Source of the DNA: Labyrinthula sp. Ha
Lineage: Eukaryota > Sar > Bigyra > Labyrinthulida > Labyrinthulaceae
Direction of reading: 5' to 3'
DNA: 64,000 nt
Assembly (NCBI GenBank): GCA_015227615.1
Contig: JAALGZ010000032.1
Location: 186,001-250,000 of the forward strand
A model generated the notes under the pieces. That model was not told where the DNA came from. It did no database searches and saw only the letters and a list, made by a program, of their open reading frames with translations. The position numbers and the translations under genes were made by a program. Every line of letters starts with the position of its first letter. The first letter of the stretch is position 1. Positions 9,491-20,100 of the stretch are shown in pieces.

Positions 9491-10135
9491 ATGAAAGAAA
9501 TGAAAGTTCAAAGCAGAATAGAGTTAAAAAAGGTATTGAAGGAGTTGAATGCAACCAAAGAAGAAATAGAAAAAGAAATTGAAGAAATAAAGGTATCTCT
9601 TGATAACCAAGGTGTAGGGTTAAAAGGAAATTTAATAGATAAAGAGGGTTTTCCACGAAATGATGTTGATTTATTTGCTGTTAGAACTGAAAGACAAAGA
9701 TTTAATATCTTACAAACAGACCATAAGAACTTAATGAAAGAAATAGAGAAAACACTAAAAGAGTATATGTCACTTCCTATAGCAGGGCATGAGAACCAGT
9801 CAAAGTTAATTTCTGGTATGACCAAACGAAAGGGAAAAATTGACCCTTCCGAAGTTCTTTTTGTTGTCGACGATGTAACTTTTGAATCTCCTGCTGCAGT
9901 TTCCGGACTTGAGTTTGGAGATGAAATATTAAAGTTTGGAGACTTCAAAGTTGACAAAACAAAATCTTCAGAACATATATTAGGTAAGTTATCTGGTTTC
10001 TTGCAGGAAAATGTGAATAAAGCAGTCGAAGTGAAAGTTAATCGAAGTGGCAAAATATTGCACAAAATTATTACACCATCAAAATGGGATGGAGATGGGT
10101 TGCTGGGTGCGTATTTAGTACCTAACCAAGCTTAG
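9491..10135 (+). CDS. PSMD9: 26S proteasome assembly chaperone PSMD9/Nas2 (PDZ protein)
   Basis: 214 aa. Nas2/PSMD9 binds the C-terminus of Rpt5 during assembly of the proteasome 19S base. The N-terminal half is a helical coiled-coil region (residues 1-100) containing the family signature GNLIDKEGFPRNDVDLFAVR and the following RTERQRFNILQTDH. The C-terminal part (residues about 115-205) is a PDZ domain: FVVDDVTFESPAAVSGLEFG supplies the peptide-binding loop and GDEILKFGDF the next strand. Length matches the family (about 220 aa). The start is the first in-frame ATG after 9490. The last 21 nt overlap the end of the convergent Sfi1/IQ-like gene on the opposite strand. Confidence 0.93.
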   Translation: MKEMKVQSRIELKKVLKELNATKEEIEKEIEEIKVSLDNQGVGLKGNLIDKEGFPRNDVDLFAVRTERQRFNILQTDHKNLMKEIEKTLKEYMSLPIAGHENQSKLISGMTKRKGKIDPSEVLFVVDDVTFESPAAVSGLEFGDEILKFGDFKVDKTKSSEHILGKLSGFLQENVNKAVEVKVNRSGKILHKIITPSKWDGDGLLGAYLVPNQA

Positions 10136-12083
10136 TTGTGCTTCGTCTTCGAATAACGTATTTAGCTTTTCCCAAAGTATTGTTATCAGTTCTTTATCAT
10201 CCGATAAGATTTGTTTAATTTGAAGAAGAGCTTGAAGCTTGAACCCATACGAACTATTTGTTTTGAAATATTTCTCGATCATCCACTTCATAACAGTGTC
10301 TCGAGTAACCTGTGTTTCTTGTTTTAATAGTTTCCACTTTTTCAGTTCTAATTTGATGTTAAGTTTTGTACTGCAAGAATCCCTGATGTATTTCTCTATC
10401 TCGTAAGATTTCAATACAAAATTTGGATTCATTGCTTTGTGAAAAACCTGCTCTGCCCAGCTTTCAAAGTGTTGTTTTCGACTGTGTTGCTTTAACAGGA
10501 TATCTGTTTCTTCCCTAATTGCCATTTTCAGTTGCTGAAGCCATTTCAACTTTGCTAGTTTATCTCCTTTACAAACAAAATACTTTTTTAAGCCAACTTT
10601 TTCACTGATGTTGTTTTCATTGATATCCATAGTATCAACTAGATCTAAGCAAAAGAAAAAAAGTACCTTTCTTATACAAAGTGACCAAACTTAAAAGTTT
10701 TTCTGAGCAATATTTAAATCCCTTCCCAACAAGTTCATTCCACCAGTACTCCCTCTCTTGTTTATTCATCAACTGTTTCCTTTTAACCAAATTCTGAGCT
10801 AAAAGAGTTCGAATTATTTTTTGACAGGTAATCGCATTACTTTTTCTACTCTTCCAAGAAAAAATGCACTTTTTCAAAATCAGCAGGTTCAGTCTTTTTC
10901 TCATCCCATTTGCTTTCTTTAAAATGCAACAGTAATCTTTCCACTTAAAAAAGCAACTAAATGTAAATCTTCTTATTTGCTTTTCTGCTTTAGCTAAGCA
11001 AAGTAAAAGTAAATTTACCTTCGTTCTAAATACAACTCTTCCCTCAACTCCTCTCCAGGTAGATTGGATCTTTACTGCAGCACATGTCCTTTTTCTCAAG
11101 ATACTAGTAAAGACTTTTCTTTGATGGTAACTCAAGTAAATTTTCTTGATTAATTTTACTGCTTCTGTTTCTCTTCTTATTTTTTGTGAACTCACAGTTT
11201 TTCTCCAAATGCGTAGAAATACCTGTAAAGAAGATCCTTGTAGAGAGAAAGCAATTTTTCTCAGTTTTCTATGTTTTAACAAGTAGGCTTTCCACTCAAA
11301 GAAGACTAGTTTAACTCCAGTCAAACCAAGTTTCCTCAAATGACCTTGAATCATTTTCTCATCCAACTCTTTCTTTTCACTTAGTTTCAGTAATTGTTTC
11401 TTAGCAATGAAACTGAAGAAAAATCGGGTAACTAATTTTGCAGCATCATTCTTTTTCTTCATTGTTTTGAAGTTGGTGCGACTGATTATAAATCTACTAA
11501 ATGCTTGAACCTTCACTATTTTTTTTCTATGTTTCTGTTTTTTATTCTGAATATAAAGTTTCCAGAATCTAAAGCTTGAATGAAGTAATTGAAAGTTTTT
11601 CCGTCTTATAATCTTTCTCATGTTTATATAATTCCTCGTAAGTTTCCTCCATGAAACAAAATTCTTTGAGATAACTCTAAATGCAGTCTTGGAAAGAAAA
11701 AGTTTTAGAAGTTCTAGTCTCTTATCATCTTCAATCATTCTCATTTTCTCAAGCTTGTCTCTAACTCTAAGTCGCTCTCTCTTCTCCAGGTTTTCTGCTT
11801 TTAATTTTCTCAAATGCTTTCTACTAGATTTAAATAATAAAATTTTCTCTTCCAGTTCATTCTTTGAGTTTAATAATACAGGAACTTGTTTACACGAAAT
11901 TAGTTTTAACTTCGAGACTTTTCGAGAACTTTTTAAGTGTTTACAGATATTATTTCTGACCTGTGAATTTTCATTAGCCCTTAATTCTTTTCTTGCCTTT
12001 TCTGGTAAAGGTAAGATTAAGTTTCCAGATGTGATTTGTTCTACTAAGTAGCTATAGCAGAACAAGGAATGCTTAGAAGGCAT
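10115..12083 (-). CDS. Sfi1/IQ-motif-like helical repeat protein (likely centrin/calmodulin binding), 2 exons
   Basis: Exon 1 is 12083..10667, an intron is 10666..10639, exon 2 is 10638..10115; 646 aa. The protein is very basic and built of repeated helices with Trp/Phe spaced like Sfi1 or IQ repeats: FVSWRKL, FRFWKLY, VFFEWKAYL, FLRIWRKT, IQSTWRGVEG, CFFKWKDY, CIFSWKS. AAVKIQSTWRGVEGR is close to a canonical IQ motif. Such proteins bind centrin or calmodulin at centrosomes or basal bodies, which fits the presence of PACRG and MYCBP elsewhere in the window. The start uses the first ATG; an upstream TTG would add two residues. Exon 2 carries more helices (FESWAEQVFHKAM). The call is by repeat pattern, not by an orthologue match. 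Confidence 0.65.
10639..10666 (-). other. 28-nt intron of the Sfi1/IQ-like gene (22-nt form also in frame)
   Basis: Begins GTACTTTTTTTC. Two TAG acceptors are possible: one at 10645 (22 nt) and one at 10639 (28 nt). Both keep frame and differ by two residues. The 28-nt form is preferred because every other intron here is 27-33 nt. Confidence 0.7.
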
Positions 12084-15000
12084 AATCAACGGTTTTCAAC
12101 TGTCTCAGATATTATGTACTTATACATCAAGAATAAAGAAAAGCTTCAAGGTATACTCATGGATACTACATAGAAGGAGGGGTCTTTATTAGTGCTATAT
12201 CCATTTACATCCGTGTTTTTAGGAGATGCTCTTCATATTTCAAATATGTTTGTGGATAACAACAAAATAGATCACATGTAGTTTGAAGACAGTTAAGTAT
12301 ATGAAGTTTACTGTGGAGAATCAAACTAAGCAATACAATTTGGAATTGGACTTGATTTATTGATAATTTTTCAATATATTGCTTGCTCAAATATTTCTTA
12401 TTGATTGTAATTACTTCTGACAGAACTCTTTTGATTGATTATTAATATTAAGTTGAATAATAGAATAAAGTTAAAGTTATTTGATGCTAAAATAAATCCC
12501 TCTTATCATATTTATACTTAGAAGCAGCATATTTATTAAGCAATTTTTAATAAATCGTATCAAGTTCGATGCTTGTTAGGTACATATCCACGAGCTCAAA
12601 ATTTTTCATCCATGTAGATAAAGGATTAGCTTTCCCCTTAGAAAGAAAAACAATCCTTATTAGGATTCAAGATGAGCAATAGTTTTCTAAACTCATGACA
12701 AAAAGTATCCGTAAAGAAAATAAAGTTATGGATAAGTGCATACAACTAAACCAAGAATATAATTAGCTTACTAGGCCTTAATTCTAAGGGTAGAAGCTCT
12801 TGACAGAGTCATCAGTAATCCAATGTATAGCAAACCAAGAAATGTAAGTAAGAAACAGTAATATGCTAGGATATCCCAATTACTAGTCTCTATCAACCAG
12901 ACAATAACCGAGAAACAATATGAAAGACATTAATTCCAAAGTTTATCTGCATTCACAATAATACAAAACTATCCTGGCTACTTATCATAATCTGAAAAAC
13001 TCTAACAAAGGTAACTATTGTTCAGGCAGTTCTTTCAATAAAGTAAAATCTTGTTTCAACCACTAACTACTAAACTAGTTTTCCTATATAGCATTTCCTA
13101 ACAATAATAACTCAAAAACCTGTTTACTGGCAAACAACCAATTTTATGAACACAATGAGGCCATCTAGTTTTTGGTGTAGAAGAACAGAACTAGGAGACA
13201 TAATTTTGAAAAAAAAATAAATTTATTCAGTTGAAAAGGTACCGATGTAGCTAAAGTCTTGGAAAAGTCAGAGTCGGGCTCAATTTTTTTGAATGTGTTG
13301 TCTCACTATCATTAGCTTATTTCATAACATCCACCTTAACGGTACATAAAGATAATTCTGAATTGAAGGATTAAAGTTTTTTGAGCTTCAATACCATATT
13401 AATAAAAGTTGACGAGAGTAGCGTAGTTTTTATGACAGACAAAGTAGAATGACAGTGAAGGTTACTGAGACATTTAGAGAAAAAAATGGAAAACCACCAT
13501 ATGGTATTCTTGAGCTTAGGAGTTCACCTCGGTTTTCTTTTATTACTCCAGTCAAATTAAACAATAGCATTAAATTAACACACATCATCACCAAATCGTC
13601 ACCTTTTCGCGTCATATTTATAATTTCTGTATGGCATTTAGCGTCGAACATCTTACCTCTAGGTAGCAAAGATATTGTACTTAGTGTGTCTAGAATAAAC
13701 TTAACCTCACATTTAGGTGTAGCAGATGACATCAGGTAAGACATTTCTTCATTTAAGATCCTCTAAATTGAGATTATATGATGTATAATTACTGAACAGT
13801 CTTTCTTTCATGGTTTTGCCTTAAAAGAGATCGAGCTGATAATATTGTAACAGTTCCCTTTAATAACTCTTATGTAGAAAAAATTGCATGTCCTTAGTAT
13901 TAGCTCATTCATTTTATCTAACTAAGTTACTAAGGTCATTTGTAAGTATTATCGTAGGTATATAATTTAAAGTTTGGGAAAAGAGGTGCAAAATGCTAGG
14001 AATACTATATGGTCTATCTAGTTCTACATTTAGTTACAACTTTACTCTAACTTCGTCAAAGGAATCAGCATGTTGCAGCTTTAAAGGAAAAAGTTGGTTA
14101 AAGATACAAAGTGTCTCTTTTTCTTTCTTCTGCACAAATAGCCATAACCTACTCAAGGCTAGTACTATATATGTAGTAGATTGTAAGTATTTGTTGTAAA
14201 TAATTCCAGAATAAAACAGGGAATTATTTACATGGAATGCTGACTACGTTTGTTACGGATTCTATACTCGCTAGGCAAAATAGATCTATCCATTTACGAG
14301 CAGAAGCAAAGTTAATGCTTGAGATTGAATACAGTAGAAAACTTTTCAAATCTTAGTAGCTTTTTCTTGGTAAATGATGTAGGTAATTCTTAGTACCGTA
14401 CAAAACGTTAATTACGAAAGACATTTCTTGTAGTTTTTAACAGCTGAATTTGGGATTACAGGAACTTTATGTTCTCGAAACCCCAAAATGAAGCCTCTAA
14501 GATTCCTGTAACTACTTATTCTGGACTTCAAGTACCATTTCCTTCACATATACTACCGAGTTCACGTTCGTCGAACTCATGAGCACTAGTAAAGTGGATG
14601 TAGGACCTTAGAGGCTCTGGTTGATCTCAGTGAGTAGTGCAATATGATATTGTATATATTGATTCTCCTGAACCAAAATGATCTTTTTTATACATGACCA
14701 GGTACAGGCAGGAGTATATGCGTATATGCTGTATGGTCTAACTAAGAGTTCTCATTTGTCCATTAAAATCAACTTGTGGAAAAATGTGATATCTCAGATA
14801 TAAATCCAACTGTTGTATATTCCGGTAACAGTTACCATCTAATCATGGATATGAAGTATCTCTTATTCCATGAAGCTGCTTCCCAGGCACTAACAACAGT
14901 GCATTCTTCAAGTCAGAAGAAGGCCCCATCATTTTTTTTAAATAGATGTCTAGACTTCCTATTGCATTCGTTGGGAAATTCCTGAGACAATGAATCTAGA

Positions 15001-15278
15001 CAGAGCTACTGGTTTCGTCAACACCGGACATCCAGGCAAACTCTCCCATGTAATCTTTTGCCTGGAAAGTTTCTACTTAGAAGGAGGCAGCTTTCTAACC
15101 ATTTTTGACCTTTGCTTAACCTGAGTATCTGAATACCCAACATTATATCAATGCCGGCTTTTATCAGCTTGAACTAACGAGACACAGTTTAAACTCTAAA
15201 CAAAAATACAAGTGCCTAGTTAACCTTAGTAAGAAAAAACATCAAACTAAGCCATACACCATAATACTAAATACATAT
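12084..15278. other. gene-poor AT-rich tract
   Basis: About 3.2 kb without a supportable gene. Overlapping open frames on both strands near 13.43-13.74 kb have no convincing match. No tandem repeat or RNA gene was seen. Confidence 0.55.
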
Positions 15279-17180
15279 TTATAACCTATTTCTTAAGCTA
15301 CTGCCCTCATCTTTCAACACGTTTCCACTTATCCCTAAATTAAACTTCCTCTCAAGTTTCTCATATTGCTCTTCTGATATAATTCCTTCATTAACTCCTT
15401 GACCCAATACCTGCAAAAAAGTATCTTTTATTATATCAGAAGGCTCTTCGTCAACCTCTTCATCAATTTCATCTTTAAACTTCTTCAACAGTGAAAGCAT
15501 CACAGTGTTATTTAAATACCCTACTTCAATAATCTTATCTAAAGGGTCCTTAGAAGTTCTTCTTCTTAGCTTGGAGTTGAGATTAGGTTCCGGTTTATTA
15601 ATAGTAAACGGTTCTCCATCAATTTGTACTGGACATTCCTCCATGTGAGAAAGATGAACAACAACATGAGACCCTTGACATAGCTTTAAAGGCCTTGCTA
15701 AACCTACTTGAGCCGCTCCTAACTGGAAACTTGACTGAACACCTACAACCTCTACCAACTGATCGTTAAAGTCGCTATCAAAGAAACTTTTCTTTTTACC
15801 TGCAGTTACGTCATAAGCTAAAACATTTGCCCCTTGAAGTTGAATATCCCTCAAACTTCTTTCATTGGTATCTTTTGCATACATGCCGTTTAACCCTGTC
15901 ACAGTATTTCTCGTTAACTTCATTTTTCTAAAATCAGCCGCATTTAAACTTTTTCTTCTTCTGTCAACCAGATTTCCATTTGAGGACAAATCAAAATAAC
16001 TCTTTCTCATCTTTGCTTCATCAGTTTGTTTTCTACTAGAGGCTTCGGCATCACCCCATAAATCAACTCCTCCACCATAACTTCTTATATTCAAAATAAT
16101 AATACCTTCTATTCCAAAAGGAACTTTTACCTTAGCTCCATCACAAAATAGTGTTATTTTTGTGCTGAAATCTAAAAACCTTTGCATCAAAATTTCCTTC
16201 GCACCAGATCCAGTGTACCAAATTTTATTCAAGAACCTATTAGTAAACAAATGAGGTTTCTTTTCTCTCTGCAGATGAAAATTCATGGCTATTTGAGCAT
16301 CTACTCCTATTCCAATATAATTATTCATCACCTTGTATACAGTATCTTCAGCTTCACTTTCCTTCTCAGCTAAATCCCCCGATGAATTCCTAACGGAGTT
16401 CAATTTTTTAGCATATTCTTTCTTGGCATCTCTAAAAGATATTCTCCATCTATCTAACAGTACTGGTTTCGCCTCTGTCAAACAAAGTAGATGCTCAAAT
16501 ACATGTGCGGATTGTGCTCCTGTTCCCCATCCTAAGACTTGTGCCATATCATTTCCTGTACCAAGGGGAAGAATAGCAACACTAGGTTTATAATCAAACT
16601 CCAACTTATCAATTGTATTCAACACCCAACTAATACTTCCATCACCACCACATACAAGTACTTGAAAGTTAGGAACTTGCTTGAAGAAACTCAACCCACG
16701 CTCTGGACCACCATCCTTAATTAGATCATAAACTTGATATTTTGGAAGAAGAGAACGTAGTTGAAATAAAAGCAATTCACCTCTTTGTCCACCTGATTTT
16801 GTATTAACGAAAACACAGACCGGAGTAATTTGGTTAAAGCGATGAACATTTTTTTCCGTGAGTTTAAATATTGGTTGTCTTTTGTATGATTTTTTCCTTG
16901 GAGATTTAAAAGTTTCAAAGAAATTTTGTTTTGTATGCTTTGAGTTCTGTTGATAAGTTAAGAGTTCTTTCGGAAGGATTAATTTAGACACTTTGGCTTT
17001 TTGTACAGTTGTCAGAACAAAAGCAGGTAATGCTAAGTGCTTTATATTTTGCTTAGCATCAATTGATGGATTTATATATTTTATTGAGGTTAATAAAATT
17101 ACTAAGGTTAAAAAGATTTCCAAAAACACTGGAAGTCCTGTTAATCCATCGGCTGTCAATCCTTCATTGTTCTCACTCAT
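15279..17180 (-). CDS. diacylglycerol kinase with N-terminal membrane segment
   Basis: 633 aa. The enzyme phosphorylates diacylglycerol to phosphatidic acid. A hydrophobic segment at residues 16-34 (LPVFLEIFLTLVILLTSI) probably anchors it to a membrane. The catalytic domain runs from about residue 135: PVCVFVNTKSGGQRGE, VLVCGGDGSISWVLN (the glycine-rich nucleotide loop GGDGS) and VAILPLGTGNDMAQVLGWG, all diagnostic of DAGKc. The accessory domain follows with YIGIGVDAQIAMNFH, IIILNIRSYGGGVDLWG and VQIDGEPF, split by a polar insert of roughly 80 residues. No C1 zinc fingers or EF hands are visible, unlike most animal enzymes; the layout is nearer to plant cluster II/III forms. Single exon; ATG start. 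Confidence 0.93.
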   Translation of the reverse strand: MSENNEGLTADGLTGLPVFLEIFLTLVILLTSIKYINPSIDAKQNIKHLALPAFVLTTVQKAKVSKLILPKELLTYQQNSKHTKQNFFETFKSPRKKSYKRQPIFKLTEKNVHRFNQITPVCVFVNTKSGGQRGELLLFQLRSLLPKYQVYDLIKDGGPERGLSFFKQVPNFQVLVCGGDGSISWVLNTIDKLEFDYKPSVAILPLGTGNDMAQVLGWGTGAQSAHVFEHLLCLTEAKPVLLDRWRISFRDAKKEYAKKLNSVRNSSGDLAEKESEAEDTVYKVMNNYIGIGVDAQIAMNFHLQREKKPHLFTNRFLNKIWYTGSGAKEILMQRFLDFSTKITLFCDGAKVKVPFGIEGIIILNIRSYGGGVDLWGDAEASSRKQTDEAKMRKSYFDLSSNGNLVDRRRKSLNAADFRKMKLTRNTVTGLNGMYAKDTNERSLRDIQLQGANVLAYDVTAGKKKSFFDSDFNDQLVEVVGVQSSFQLGAAQVGLARPLKLCQGSHVVVHLSHMEECPVQIDGEPFTINKPEPNLNSKLRRRTSKDPLDKIIEVGYLNNTVMLSLLKKFKDEIDEEVDEEPSDIIKDTFLQVLGQGVNEGIISEEQYEKLERKFNLGISGNVLKDEGSSLRNRL

Positions 17181-20100
17181 TTCTATTTTCTTTAATTGCC
17201 CAAAATATATATTACTATACCGTGTATTTTTGATATAAGACCCACTTTGAGATTAGATTGACGAATTGGTACTGTTCAAAAATAAAACTATGAGTTTTGT
17301 AAATCTTTGCAAATAGAAAAGCCTAAACTAAAATTGAAAACTTTGGATAGATAATATTAATCATATTATATTATCTCAATCAATGTATTAACTTGTTGTG
17401 AAACGTTTGCATGAATTGACATACATGAACTTACTTTCTACTCTTTCATGAGCTTCTTGTATTGTTCAAATGATCTAAAAAGTCAGTTAATCCTTTAAAA
17501 TTTATGAGTTAATATTTTATTTTATACATGTATATATTTATTTGGATTTTAGTGAAACTATATCCCTTTTTTTTAGCTTTCTGGTACATTTAACGTTCGA
17601 TATACATCTCTTTGTTTCTGTGTACACATAGGTTTTTCTATTGCCACAAAGTCTTTATTAACTTTATTTTTATAGAAGGGTTTGAAATTTTAAATATAGA
17701 TTCGAATTTTTGATTGACTCAAATTTAACATCAGTGTTGTATACTATTATATTAATATGGACATTTATATGGTGCTAACGACTTGAGAAAATGTGAAAGG
17801 AGAACATAAAGGCACTATTAAAAACTGCTGGTTTCAAAAATATTGTACTGATACAACAAAATAATTTGTCCAGAATACTTATGTATATAAATTTTACCGT
17901 GCTACATCGAGTTGGGGTGAATTTGCAATGGAACAAGTCTCTCTAATGCCTTGACGATTCATAGGCTTCAATACTGTTATTGTTTAGAATGTTATCTCTA
18001 TAAACCAAGAAAATGAGTTCAGAATAATATTTCTAAAACTAATTTGATTTAGTGAAACTTCATAATTTTACGTCTAGCTTTTCTTAGATATTTTCTCTGT
18101 CAAGTTAATACTCGTAACTAGGTGCCGTACGTTGTCTTGCGAGTAGCATCGGGGCCAACACAGAGTTCATAATAGGCCAATAAATGATCAATGTCATTGG
18201 GAATTTATTAATTTAATATATTTTCCCAAAGTCATTATCATACTGTATGATATTTAAAAATCTAAAACTGAGTCTCAAACTATTATACTTCCACTGAGTA
18301 CTTAGACAAGTCGAAACGGGAATATTCAATCATACAGAGTTCCCTAATGTGTGAGTCCAACATAAATGATCAAGAAAGCAGTTAATCGGATATTGCTTAA
18401 GCATATTTCTTCCCCAAGTATTAGAAATTCTTAAGCTCGCATAATATTTTCTTGCTGTCACTATATGGAGTTCCACTATATCCATAGAAAACAAACACTT
18501 AAATTTAGAAAAAAGAAAGGAAATACCGTTTCAAACATATTTCTATATAAAACGTCCTAAAATAGGTATTCACAAAATCCGAAGGTGTTTAAAGATTATT
18601 ATAATAATAAAATAAAGCCTACACATATTCGAAGCGAACCAAATCCGCTGTAAAATATTCCAACCTACCACAATAGAAAATAAATCTGTACCAAGGCTAG
18701 ACAAATAAAATATTAATACTAGCATTTAAAACAAAAAAAACAATTTTGGGATAGGCCTCTAAATATTATTGAGGTAGAGATTAGAATTGATTTGATACTT
18801 TTAGAGATATAATAGAGTAAAACGGGCTCTAACAAAATATTGATCCCGATATTTTGCTTGGACAGTAGATGTCTTTGTTAACTAAAAAAACAGCGCATAT
18901 GCTTGACATATTTTGCATGAAATTAATAGTGATATTTTTCTCTGTGCAGAGCATATCCTGATTAATCTCAACATATAAAATATACTTGCTTCCTATGGAA
19001 TTACCTATATATGTGAATTAATATGCTACTTAAGTAAACTAATAGTATTTTAAGTGTAATATCCAGTAAAATTACGTAGTTAAAAGCCCTGAAGACGGAC
19101 GCAAGATAAACGATAATAAAAACAGGTTTAACTCGATCAAAATAATTTCCAGGGTTGGCTAAAATAATACAAAATGAATACGTGAATTAAATTGAATTTA
19201 TACTGCAACGTGTTGGCTAATAACGAGGCTTTAAGTTAAGGTTCATTGAAGCTTCTATCAGCCGCTTGATAAGTTGGCAAAATCAAAACGGTATAAATAA
19301 AAATATTTTTCTCACCACTTCAATTAATTTTCTTTTGTAAACGTAGTTAGTTTAACCTACATGTAGGACTTAAATTATTTATGTTTATAGAACTAATTCG
19401 CCATGAATAGAATTATTGATAACCATCCATTCGTCAACAAAATCTGGTAACTTCTTTAATTAGAATTTAATATCAAAATAAATCAACCTATGCATATATA
19501 AAGTCTCCAAAGTAACAGGTGTGTATTCTTTAGCATCAAAGATGGTTGTCTGTTGCATAATGTTGTGTTCTTGTTAGTATGTATACCCTTTTCAGACCTC
19601 ATTCTGCCTTTATTCGATTGAATACTAGTCTTGAAATAACTCTTGTTAATACTGAGAGAAAATATTTTCACGAATGTTTTTGTAAGCAATATTTCCACTA
19701 TTCACTCGTTAGAAATTTAAATGTGGTTGCGTCTATCGTTTAGATGTATTCCTGTACTATGTATTAGATAGATGTTAGTATATGTTACGTTAAGTAACTC
19801 TTAAACAAAGCAATCAATCTGCATGGTCTTTCAAAGTCATGCTGATACTTATGCACGTTGAATTACCTCTAATTAAAAGTTCACAAAGGTTTAAGCTGAA
19901 TAATGTTATTGTTAATTGAACTTAAGGTATATTATGGACTCCTGTTCTACATGAATTTTGGGATACCTGTTGTCGTGGAGAAGTAAAAGGAGGGGAATGT
20001 ATCACCTAAGCATAGCAAATAACTGCCTGACCGAATATCAAAGAATTCTTGATTTGATGTGCTTTATATTGATAGCACTTGGATCTAAGTAGTTTGAGAT

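Noticed and set aside
13430-13744. Overlapping open frames of about 100 codons on both strands
   Set aside because: One has a faint aspartyl-protease-like stretch, but there is no supporting context, so neither a host gene nor an element is called.
14776-14985. Plus-strand 69-codon frame
   Set aside because: Starts at a non-ATG codon, no motif, and flanked by stops in all frames.
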